DNA from: Modicisalibacter sp049808615 | GTDB lineage: Bacteria > Pseudomonadota > Gammaproteobacteria > Pseudomonadales > Halomonadaceae | NCBI RefSeq assembly: GCF_049808615.1 | Contig: NZ_JBNCAN010000010.1 | Location: 73,605-137,604 of the forward strand | Direction: 5' to 3' | Length of the DNA: 64,000 bases | In this document: positions 56,851 to 63,766 of the stretch, in pieces | Position numbering within the stretch: the stretch's first letter is position 1 | Layout: the number at the start of each line of letters is the position of its first letter | The notes under the pieces: generated by a model | Seen by the model: the letters and a program-made list of their open reading frames with translations, nothing else | Told to the model about the DNA's origin: nothing | Database searches by the model: none | Program-made: the position numbers and the translations under genes

Positions 56851-57744
56851 TCAAGCGACTCGCCACACACCTCGCTCGACCGGCGCAAACCAGTCATTGA
56901 CGTAGAGCGTCTGGCGAACCTTCTCGCGCCAATGCTGACGACCCGCCAGCTTGTCCGGCGCATTCTCCGCTACCGCCTCGTACAGGCGCGACAGCGGAGC
57001 TTCACCACCCAGCGACACCAGCGCCTGGCGTACCACGGCCTTCCATGACCCCCGCAGCCGACGCTGCTGGCTGTGAGCCATGCTGGAGAGCGTCGACAAC
57101 AGGGCCACGCTGCGATCAGGACGCTGCCACAGCAGGATGTACTCGTGAGCCACCCTGGGCAGCCGCATGCCCGCATACTGCCGTGATGCGCTCTGGACGT
57201 TGTGCTGTGCCTTGATCAGCACGGCCCTCAGCTCATCCGCAGGCATCCTGGCGATCGCATCAGCCTGGAAGGACCAGTAATGGCCATTCCGCCTCAGGTC
57301 GCCAATGATCGTCCCGTAGAAGCCACCATGGTTCACGGCCTCGCGCTGGTTCAGCAGAGCCTGCTGGAGCTTGTCCATGAACTCCTCAGGATCAGCGCAG
57401 CGCGACAGGTCATCCGGGTGCTCGCCGGGATAGACGTTCCCGCTGTACACGATCATGTCGTGATAGGGCGGGTGCGACAGGCAGAGATCCACCGGCTTCC
57501 CGGTAGCATCCAGGATGGAGTGCCGCAGGATGTTGAACCCCGAGTGAAGATCCAGGCCAAAGGCCTCGATCCCCATTTCTGAGGCCACCTCCACTGAGGT
57601 GCCACTGCCCACCATGGGGTCGCAGAAGGTCTCCGGGCGAAGCTGCTCGAAAATGTCCTTGTAGACATGCCCCGAACAGTTGCCGCGCCAGCTCGACTTG
57701 CCCCACTTGCCGCGTGTCGGGTGCGAAATGACAGACGTGCTCAT
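56851..57744 (-). CDS. DNA methyltransferase, amino-type (N6A or N4C)
   Basis: Motif I is CDPMVGSGTSVEVASEMG (from residue 41), followed by AFGLDL. The catalytic motif IV is HPPY at residues 91-94, in place of the commoner DPPY or SPPY. The C-terminal part (WKAVVRQALVSLGGEAPLSRLYEAV, then KLAGRQHWREKVRQTLY) resembles a winged-helix DNA-binding end. No nuclease neighbour is seen, so an orphan anti-restriction role is likely. It has a leader element and terminator. Confidence 0.75.
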   Translation of the reverse strand: MSTSVISHPTRGKWGKSSWRGNCSGHVYKDIFEQLRPETFCDPMVGSGTSVEVASEMGIEAFGLDLHSGFNILRHSILDATGKPVDLCLSHPPYHDMIVYSGNVYPGEHPDDLSRCADPEEFMDKLQQALLNQREAVNHGGFYGTIIGDLRRNGHYWSFQADAIARMPADELRAVLIKAQHNVQSASRQYAGMRLPRVAHEYILLWQRPDRSVALLSTLSSMAHSQQRRLRGSWKAVVRQALVSLGGEAPLSRLYEAVAENAPDKLAGRQHWREKVRQTLYVNDWFAPVERGVWRVA

Positions 57745-57809
57745 GATCCATCTCCTCTCTCATTCCTGCCGGATGGCAGGTCTCGAGAGGAGGTAGGGGC
57801 AGGCCTGAC
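57745..57809 (-). promoter_or_regulatory. Leader element 8 (upstream of amino-methyltransferase)
   Basis: Inner hairpin CCUGCC-AUCC-GGCAGG. Outer stem CUCCUCUC/GAGAGGAG is perfect over 8 bp. Only about 3 bases separate it from the stop of the DUF192 gene, so a separate sigma-70 promoter would have to lie inside that gene. Confidence 0.83.
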
Positions 57810-57812
57810 GGG

Positions 57813-58325
57813 CTAGAGGTCGACCTCCAGCCGGTCGCCGACCTCCACCCCCATGGCGTCGAAGGCGCCAGCATTCAGCTCCAGTGCCATCCAGAAAGGC
57901 ACGCCAGCCGGATACCGAGGGCAATCCTCGCGCTGGCGGGTGCAAGGCGGCATCGTCGCCATCGACAGCACGCTCCCTTGTTGGTCGAGAAAGGCGATGT
58001 CGATGGGGAAGCGGGTCTTGAACATCCAGAAGCTGCTCTGCGCCGGCTGCTGTTCGTCGTAGGTGAAAAGCATCCCCGTGTTGGCAGGAAGCGAGGGGCG
58101 CTCCATCAGTCCATGGCGCCGCTGGCGCGAGGTGCGGGCTACCTCAAGCGCCAGCTCATGGCGCCCATCCTGGGTTGCCATCTGGCCTACGACCTCCTGC
58201 ATGGCCTGGCGCTCTACCACCAGGGCTATCATCGCGATCCCGGTCAAGAATAGGGCGGTGATGCCGATACCAGTGGGCATCGATGGCGAGCTGCGGCGCG
58301 TCAACGTCGAGCGGGTCTGAGGCAT
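57813..58325 (-). CDS. DUF192 (COG1430) membrane-anchored protein
   Basis: ATG 58325 is chosen because it gives a 170-residue protein beginning with a short basic end, then a membrane segment (GIGITALFLTGIAMIALVV). The DUF192 domain follows: ELALEVARTSRQRRHGLMERPSLP, GMLFTYDEQQPAQSSFWMFKTRFPIDIAFLD and AVEVGDR-like end GVEVGDRLEVDL. Function of the family is unknown. It precedes a methyltransferase cassette. Confidence 0.85.
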   Translation of the reverse strand: MPQTRSTLTRRSSPSMPTGIGITALFLTGIAMIALVVERQAMQEVVGQMATQDGRHELALEVARTSRQRRHGLMERPSLPANTGMLFTYDEQQPAQSSFWMFKTRFPIDIAFLDQQGSVLSMATMPPCTRQREDCPRYPAGVPFWMALELNAGAFDAMGVEVGDRLEVDL

Positions 58326-58416
58326 GGTTACCTGGGGCTCCAATGATTCATATCGGGTTGCCCCATGGATAGGTCCGTGGCTGACGCTACCCAGGACAGT
58401 CAGGAGAGAGCAGTCC

Positions 58417-59289
58417 ATGCCGGCGACCCTGCCATTCGGCCGCTGGCTGCACAAAGCCCGATGGGTCAACACCGCAGCCTGGAAGTATGCTCAAGCGTTT
58501 CACGAACAAGCCCGCCAAGTAGCGTTCCCGGCCGAAAGTGCCAGCGGCCAAGGGATCATCCGGTGGCAAGACTGGTCGCCCTGCTTCGGTGGGGATATTG
58601 CACACTGGGAGTCCGGTCCTCGAGGGATGCTCTGCCGCCGCGCTACGCTCGCGCCAGCCTCCCGGCTCATCACGACGGTATATCACGACGCCTTCAGCTG
58701 CTCGATAAGAGAGATCACCAGCCTGGAATCCGGTAAGGGCGGCCTCGCCACCTCTGCCACGCTCGACACCTACGCGCTCAGCGAGTGCCGCGACCTCCTC
58801 AGCAGTGACCCCGCCTGGATAGGGAAGCTCCTCGGCTGGCACGAACTGAGATTCAGCGCTTGCCCTGGCGCGGGAGAGTCACTGGAGAGCTTCAGCTGGC
58901 ATGACCGCGGCTACCACCTGCTCAACCAGGGCGGCGCTCACCACTTCGCAGCAGCTCGCTACCTCGCCGGCTTCTATGCCCCGGGGTTCCGCATCCATGC
59001 CCCCCTGGCCAGGTACAGCATCAATCCCGAGGCCGCCCACGACATCCTCAACGCCTTCGACATGTTCTGTGAGCCCGAGGACCAGGCAATGCTCGAGGCC
59101 TTCACACACCGCATGGCCGCGGCAGGGATTCCGCACGCAACGTGCCCAGCACCGCCGCCTTGGGACGGGACATATCGCCTGCTGCTGCTGCCCCGGAATA
59201 ACCGAAAAGCCGCTGGAGCCGCGGCTGTGCTACGCGAGCACGGCTGGTTCGATGTCAGCGACCTTCTGCGCCGCCAGGTCACCCCATAG
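58417..59289 (+). CDS. Hypothetical protein, 290 aa
   Basis: ATG 58417 has AGGAGAG about 10 bases upstream. The protein has HDAFSCSIREITSLESG, SWHDRGYHLLNQGGAHHFAAARYLAGF and INPEAAHDILNAFDMFC. It is rich in His and aromatic residues and lacks signal or membrane segments. Plasmid proteins of similar look are annotated only as DUFs. The plus strand is unusual for this region, and no leader element precedes it. Confidence 0.6.
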   Translation: MPATLPFGRWLHKARWVNTAAWKYAQAFHEQARQVAFPAESASGQGIIRWQDWSPCFGGDIAHWESGPRGMLCRRATLAPASRLITTVYHDAFSCSIREITSLESGKGGLATSATLDTYALSECRDLLSSDPAWIGKLLGWHELRFSACPGAGESLESFSWHDRGYHLLNQGGAHHFAAARYLAGFYAPGFRIHAPLARYSINPEAAHDILNAFDMFCEPEDQAMLEAFTHRMAAAGIPHATCPAPPPWDGTYRLLLLPRNNRKAAGAAAVLREHGWFDVSDLLRRQVTP

Positions 59290-59330
59290 GGGCGATGCAG
59301 GCCAGGACTGCGATCGCCCCCGTTGGCACG

Positions 59331-59666
59331 CTACACCCCCAGCTGCTCGCTAGTGAGCGGGATCTCGCCCTCACGGATCTTGATCACCACACACGTCTCA
59401 TAGGGGTTGTCCGGGTAGGGCGAGCCGGCTTCTGACACCTCGAGGCCCCGCTTGCGCAGCGCCGTAATGGCCCTCCGGTTTGGGCCACCATCCGGGCCGA
59501 ACAGCACCTTCCCGCCCAGTTGCTCGATCTGTTCGAGCAGGCCACCAGTGGTTTTATCGGTGACGCTCACGAACTCGCTATCGAGGAGGTTCAGCTCGTC
59601 GTCAGGGTTGTATATCTCATGGTTGTCGAGAGCCGTCACGGCCCGCGCCAGCGCATCAATGCTCAT
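59331..59666 (-). CDS. Hypothetical protein, 111 aa
   Basis: ATG 59666 follows AAAGGAGCC. The protein is acidic at the start (YNPDDELNLLDSEFVSVTDK), then LEQIEQLGGKVLFGPDGGPNRRAI and CVVIKIREGEIP. It could be a small nucleotide- or protein-binding domain. No leader element; family unknown. Confidence 0.6.
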   Translation of the reverse strand: MSIDALARAVTALDNHEIYNPDDELNLLDSEFVSVTDKTTGGLLEQIEQLGGKVLFGPDGGPNRRAITALRKRGLEVSEAGSPYPDNPYETCVVIKIREGEIPLTSEQLGV

Positions 59667-59807
59667 CCTGTGGCTCCTTTCGTGGTTGCGATCGCCCGTG
59701 GCCATGCCGCGCCTTCGGACCCTATTCTCTATGGTGCTGCGGGGGAGGCTTTGCAAGCACCGTGCGTGGCTGGCGCCAGCATCAACAACTGGAGAGGGGG
59801 GACAGGC

Positions 59808-60113
59808 ATGACCACAGTGAGGATGGATGACATCACGACGCAGGCACTCGAGAGGCTTGTCGCCGTTGCCTTGAGCGATACCGGGCAATCCCGGCGCTGC
59901 GCCGACTTCCTGCTGGCGTGGTACAACGCCGCGGAGAACGGGGGCTTTGACCTCACCACCCTCTGGGGCATGGATGACGAGCTGGCCAGTGCGTGTGGCG
60001 TGGTGTTCCTGTGGGTGGCGAGCCATCGCGCCTATCCCGATGATCTCGGCTATGGGGAGGTCTTCCAGCGGATCTGGGCGCTCTGGCGAGCCGGTAGTGA
60101 GCAGGCCGGCTGA
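59808..60113 (+). CDS. DUF7673-like small protein
   Basis: This 101-residue protein has RRCADFLLAWYNAAENGGFDLTTLWGMD, a pattern I associate with a family (DUF7673) common on integrating conjugative elements and plasmids. The end is Trp-rich (VFLWVASHRAYPDDLG). It runs on the plus strand and ends before a bidirectional terminator. Function unknown. Confidence 0.6.
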   Translation: MTTVRMDDITTQALERLVAVALSDTGQSRRCADFLLAWYNAAENGGFDLTTLWGMDDELASACGVVFLWVASHRAYPDDLGYGEVFQRIWALWRAGSEQAG

Positions 60114-60118
60114 GGCAT

Positions 60119-60152
60119 GAAAAAGCCCCAGCCTCAGAAGAGGAGGGGCTTG
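60119..60152. terminator. Bidirectional terminator
   Basis: AAAAAGCCCC pairs with GGGGCTT across a 15-base loop, between the plus-strand 101-residue gene and the minus-strand 84-residue gene. Confidence 0.75.
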
Positions 60153-60177
60153 AGAAAGGATCGAGCGATCCGATAGG

Positions 60178-60432
60178 TCACACTTCAGTGCTGCCTACCC
60201 ACTGGGAGCCGAGAAAGGCCTCAACGCCATCCTCGACCTCCTGGGGCAGCATCTGTGCGATGCCATCCCCCGTCTCGACCAAGGCCTCATGGGTCCATGG
60301 GCCAGACGGCAGGACGCGCAGTAGCACCTTGCTGCGATCAAGATCCATGATGGTCAACGCCTCGAGCTGATGTCCTGACAAGAGATCAGGCTCACCGGGT
60401 CGTTGATCCGTCACAAACGTGATGCTGGACAT
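60178..60432 (-). CDS. Small hypothetical protein, 84 aa
   Basis: ATG 60432 follows GGAGGAAAGC. The protein is mostly strands and helices (SSITFVTDQRPGEPDLLSGHQ, VLLRVLPSGPWTHEALVETGDG). It follows the 226-residue gene by 59 bases, so they are probably co-transcribed. Function unknown. Confidence 0.6.
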   Translation of the reverse strand: MSSITFVTDQRPGEPDLLSGHQLEALTIMDLDRSKVLLRVLPSGPWTHEALVETGDGIAQMLPQEVEDGVEAFLGSQWVGSTEV

Positions 60433-60491
60433 GCTTTCCTCCAGAGGGCCATAGGCCCGTTCGTCTATGTGGATCGTGCCGATCCGGCAGC

Positions 60492-61172
60492 TCACCAGCA
60501 GTACCACTCCTGGATCTTCCTCGAGAGCTGGTCTGCCTGCTCCCAGCTCCAGAACTTGCCAGCCACCAAGGGGACAGCGACTAAGCCTGCCTTCGACAGG
60601 GCTCGCGTCAGATAGGCCGTGCAGACGTACCCCTCGCTGTTGCCACGGCGCACCTCGGTCATCATGCCGACCGTCGAGGTGTGAGCCGCGCACTGACATA
60701 ACGCCACCACCTCATTCAGGCCGTCCTTGAATTGCAGCAGGTCAGAGACCCACTCGTGCTCAGGAAGCATGACGTTGCAGTAGCGCTGCGCCCGGTCTTG
60801 CAGCTGCGAGGCAATCTCCAGGATCTCCTCGCCCCCGAGGTCGTTGATACGAGGCAGGTCGATCAGGCGGTCCTCGAGGAGGGTCGCTTGGTCGCCGAGG
60901 CGGGCAGGCGTATAGCTGCTCAGCTCTTGAACCAGGGTCTCCTGTGAGGCCGGCTGTTCGGTGATCACCACCTCAACCTGCTTGTCCTCCAGCGCCAGCT
61001 GCACAAGGCGGGAAGCCACGGGCTCCGTGAGGTAGACGCTGGTGGCGTCGACAAGGCTCTTGCGCGAGATAGCATTGTCGATCCCCAGGCCTTTCACGAT
61101 GGGCTTCGGCACTTCCAGCCATGCTTGGCCAGCGTCGGCGTCATGGTGGCGGACTGCATTGATGGTCTTCAT
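60492..61172 (-). CDS. Hypothetical protein, 226 aa
   Basis: ATG 61172 sits directly behind leader element 9. The protein is helical and acidic, with DNAISRKSLVDATSVYLTEPVASRLVQLAL, CNVMLPEHEWVSDLLQFKDG and CQCAAHTSTVG. It contains several Cys but no metal motif that I recognise. No family assignment. Confidence 0.65.
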   Translation of the reverse strand: MKTINAVRHHDADAGQAWLEVPKPIVKGLGIDNAISRKSLVDATSVYLTEPVASRLVQLALEDKQVEVVITEQPASQETLVQELSSYTPARLGDQATLLEDRLIDLPRINDLGGEEILEIASQLQDRAQRYCNVMLPEHEWVSDLLQFKDGLNEVVALCQCAAHTSTVGMMTEVRRGNSEGYVCTAYLTRALSKAGLVAVPLVAGKFWSWEQADQLSRKIQEWYCW

Positions 61173-61235
61173 TGGGCTTCTCCTCTCATTCCTGCGGGAT
61201 TGCAGGTCTCGAGAGGGGGTAGGGGTAGGGGTGAC
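61173..61235 (-). promoter_or_regulatory. Leader element 9
   Basis: Inner hairpin CCUGC-AAUCCC-GCAGG. Outer stem CCUCUC/GAGAGG. GTCA-N7-CCCTACC is intact. It begins about 35 bases after the terminator of the upstream cassette, so any promoter here must be short. Confidence 0.82.
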
Positions 61236-61269
61236 GCTTGCTGGCGCTTCTGGCCGCCCCTGAAAGGGA

Positions 61270-61297
61270 AAGGGCACCATCCGAGGATGGTGCCCTT
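61270..61297 (-). terminator. Terminator of the 61306-61800 cassette
   Basis: AAGGGCACCATCC pairs perfectly with GGATGGTGCCCTT around GA. The minus strand continues TTCCCTTTC. Confidence 0.75.
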
Positions 61298-61305
61298 GAA
61301 GCGAA

Positions 61306-61800
61306 CTACTCGAAGTGAGAGTCATCCCACATCGCAATGTTAACCTCGCCATCGGCAAGGCCCATGCAGACTATGCCGCTTATATCGAGCGCAGAGTCTT
61401 CATCGTCGGGGTCGGTAAAGCGGTCCCAATCACGGGCACATTCGTACCTCGCCTGCTCCTCAGCTTCCGCCAGCTCCTTGTCGCGGTCCTCCTGGGCATC
61501 CACCTCGATGGAGCTGATCCAGACCGTGCCGGTGCCATTACTCTCCTGGCAGAAGGCGGTGTAGGTCCGGGTCGCTGGCGCTTCACTGGAAGCATCTGTG
61601 TCGTCAGCGAGCTGCTTGGACAGCGCCGCTGAGGCGTCACCCTTGAGTAGCCTCTCCAGGTCATCGATCTCTTCGGGCGCGTACCCATCCTTGCTGGCAT
61701 GGTGGGGAACGTACTCGGCGAGATCCGATTCGCCGCGGCCAACCAGCTGCATGATGTCAGCCCACTGGGCGTCAGTGAGGGTGGCTGTCTTCATCGTCAT
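61306..61800 (-). CDS. Hypothetical acidic protein, 164 aa (shares a domain with 61961-62281)
   Basis: ATG 61800 sits behind leader element 10. An N-terminal acidic region (LTDAQWADIMQLVGRGESDLAEYV) is followed by a domain with YTAFCQESNGTGTVWISSIEV, ARYECARDW and GIVCMGLADGEVNIAMWDDSHF. The latter matches the 106-residue gene upstream segment by segment, so the two are related by duplication. Function unknown. Confidence 0.65.
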   Translation of the reverse strand: MTMKTATLTDAQWADIMQLVGRGESDLAEYVPHHASKDGYAPEEIDDLERLLKGDASAALSKQLADDTDASSEAPATRTYTAFCQESNGTGTVWISSIEVDAQEDRDKELAEAEEQARYECARDWDRFTDPDDEDSALDISGIVCMGLADGEVNIAMWDDSHFE

Positions 61801-61864
61801 GGTGCTTTCTCCTCTCATTCCTGCGGGATTGCAGGTCTCGTGAGGAGGTAGGGAAGGGGATGAC
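61801..61864 (-). promoter_or_regulatory. Leader element 10
   Basis: Inner hairpin CCUGC-AAUCCC-GCAGG. Outer pairing CUCCUC/GAGGAG. GTCA-N7-CCCTACC is intact. Confidence 0.82.
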
Positions 61865-61960
61865 ACAAGGCGGCAGGCCGGTGCCTGAGGGAAGGTGGGG
61901 TGGGGGGTGTCCGGCCAGGATCACCTCCCATCCCAGTGAAGCACGCAGTCGAGATGCGCG

Positions 61961-62281
61961 TTATGCAGAACAGTCGAAGTAGGCCTCATCGAGCATCGCC
62001 GGCTCGACACCTCCCTCGAACAAGCCTATGCAGGCGATGGCGCTGGTGTCTGGCGTCGACATGCAGGGCGCGTACTCCACGCCACGCTCCCATGCCCCCG
62101 CGCAGGACTCCTTGGCTTTCTGGATAGCCATTTGGTGCTCTACCTCGCGATCGGCCTGAGGCGTGACTTGCACATACTCAATGCGCAAGTCCCACTCCCC
62201 GGCCATGTCTTTGCAGATTGCGGTGTAGACCTTCGGACGTGCCGCCCACAGCCTATCCAGGATGTCGTCGTGTGCGCTCAT
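61961..62281 (-). CDS. Hypothetical protein, 106 aa (shares a domain with 61306-61800)
   Basis: ATG 62281 sits behind leader element 11. The protein has VYTAICKDMAGEWDLRIEYVQV, KESCAGAWERG and AIACIGLFEGGVEPAMLDEAYFD, lining up with the C-terminal 90 residues of its neighbour. It is the last cassette before the insertion-element remains. Function unknown. Confidence 0.65.
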   Translation of the reverse strand: MSAHDDILDRLWAARPKVYTAICKDMAGEWDLRIEYVQVTPQADREVEHQMAIQKAKESCAGAWERGVEYAPCMSTPDTSAIACIGLFEGGVEPAMLDEAYFDCSA

Positions 62282-62345
62282 GATCCATCTCCTCTCTCAT
62301 TCCTGCCGGATGCAGGTCTCGAGGGGAGGTAGGGCGCCCACTGTC
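62282..62345 (-). promoter_or_regulatory. Leader element 11
   Basis: Inner hairpin CCUGC-AUCCG-GCAGG. Outer stem CUCCCCUC/GAGAGGAG has one mismatch. The GTCA position reads GACA, the only copy that differs; the N7 spacing is kept. Confidence 0.8.
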
Positions 62346-62439
62346 AGCCAGCCACGCTCAGCGGGCACAGGAGACCGCTCTCGCGGATGTCGGCGACACG
62401 AACAGGCCCAAGGCCATCTATTGTGAAAGGAAAATAAAA

Positions 62440-62569
62440 TATCATCCTCGAAACTTGCAAAAACACACAAATTTGGTCACTAGTTGACCAAATTGATCTC
62501 TAAAGTATCATCCTAGCGCAAAAGGATTCTGACTCAATTAGCCTTAGTAGATAAAAAAAGTTTCATCCT
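62440..62569. repeat. AT-rich segment with TATCATCCT direct repeats and a palindrome
   Basis: TATCATCCT occurs at 62440 and 62506, and TTTCATCCT at 62561. Between the first two lies the inverted repeat AATTTGGTCA-N5-TGACCAAATT (62470-62494). The stretch is clearly more AT-rich than the rest of the window and holds no gene. It could be a small regulatory, resolution or partition site. 62570-62650 shows nothing more. Confidence 0.55.
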
Positions 62570-62654
62570 GAGCTTGCATCCCCAACTTCTCAACGGTCCC
62601 GATACAAATACCTATCCAGCAGCAGAGAGCCTGGTAGTATTTCTGGATTCATAG

Positions 62655-63348
62655 CGCCCTTGGCTGGGTAGGCGTCAGTCACCAGTGGATCTACTCCTTT
62701 TTCTGGGATAACAAGGCCCGCGGAGGGGATCTCTAGCAGTACCTCCGTCAGCCCAAGCGGCGCGCAAGCACCGTATCCAGGCCAAGAGCGCAGGGCTCAG
62801 CAAGATTCCCAACCGCGTGGGCGTCGAACATCACCCGGCTGAGGTCGATGACAGGATCTTCATCGGTCACTGGGAGGGCGACACCGTGATCCAAGGGCAC
62901 TAGCAATTGGGGCCGGTCACGCTGGTCGAGCGATGCAGCGGCTATCTACTGGCAGCAAGCTTACCCAGGATCTCAGCAGAGCTGACGCAAGCGACCATGG
63001 TCCGGCTGTTGAAGCCTCACCGGGGTGCAGTGCAGACCATCACCGAGGACAACGGCTCGAAGTTCGCTGGCCACAAAGCCGTGGCAAGGCACTGACCACT
63101 GGGACTTACTTTTGTGATCCCTACTGCTCCGGCCAGCGTGGGGCTACGAAAGCACCAATGGCCTGATACGGCAGTACTTCTCCAAGGGAATGGACTTCCG
63201 GCAAGTCACCGACGCCGAGTTGCGCAAGGCGGTCAAAAAGCTTAATGACCGCCCCCGGAAGCGCCTCAGCTACCGGACACCGGTACAGGTATTCCTGAGG
63301 AAATACTCTGGAGTCCTGAACACCGCAGGTGCTGCGCTTAATGCTTGA
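62655..63348 (+). pseudogene. Decayed IS30-family transposase
   Basis: Pieces of an IS30 transposase appear in shifting frames: VSHQWIYSFFWDNKARGGDL, then a stop, VDDRIFIGHWEGDTVIQGH, then a stop, LVERCSGYLLAASLPRISA, TITEDNGSKFAGH and GLIRQYFSKGMDFRQVTDAE. IFIGHWEGDTV and ITEDNG carry the first two catalytic Asp of the DDE triad. Several stops and frameshifts mean it is inactive. The N-terminal part is missing. Confidence 0.8.
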
Positions 63349-63472
63349 ATTCAGGGTTCGAGACGCCATCCGGCAAGCAGCTGCAGATCGACCTCGGCAG
63401 CCATCAGATTGAAGTGGTCCAATTGGAGCGGACACCCCGATAAGCCTCATAATGGAGGCAATGGAGGTGTTC

Positions 63473-63766
63473 ATGACCAAGAAGACTCGACGTCGGTATT
63501 CCGATGAATTCAAGGCGGATGCGGTGAGCCTGGTGACCGAGCAGGGATATTCCGTATCCGAGGCTGCCCGGCGCCTGGGGGTTGACCGTAGCCTGTTGGA
63601 CCGCTGGTGCCGCAAGCACCGTCAGCAAGTCTCCAGCACCCCGGAGCAGCAGGAAGACGATCGCGACGCCGAGATCAAGAAGCTCCGCGAAGAAGTTCGT
63701 AAGCTTCAGGTTGAAAAGGATATTTTAAAAAAGGCGGCGGCCTTCTTCGCCAAAGAGTCGAGCTGA
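63473..63766 (+). CDS. IS3-family transposase OrfA
   Basis: ATG 63473 (MTKKTRRRYSDEFKADAV) is preferred to the earlier 63452 codon. The protein of 97 residues has a helix-turn-helix (YSVSEAARRLGVDRSLLDRW) and a C-terminal leucine-zipper part (KLREEVRKLQVEKDILKKA). OrfA binds the element's ends. The slippery heptamer A AAA AAG at 63727-63733 lies in the zipper codons, so a -1 frameshift can make the OrfAB fusion. Confidence 0.9.
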   Translation: MTKKTRRRYSDEFKADAVSLVTEQGYSVSEAARRLGVDRSLLDRWCRKHRQQVSSTPEQQEDDRDAEIKKLREEVRKLQVEKDILKKAAAFFAKESS

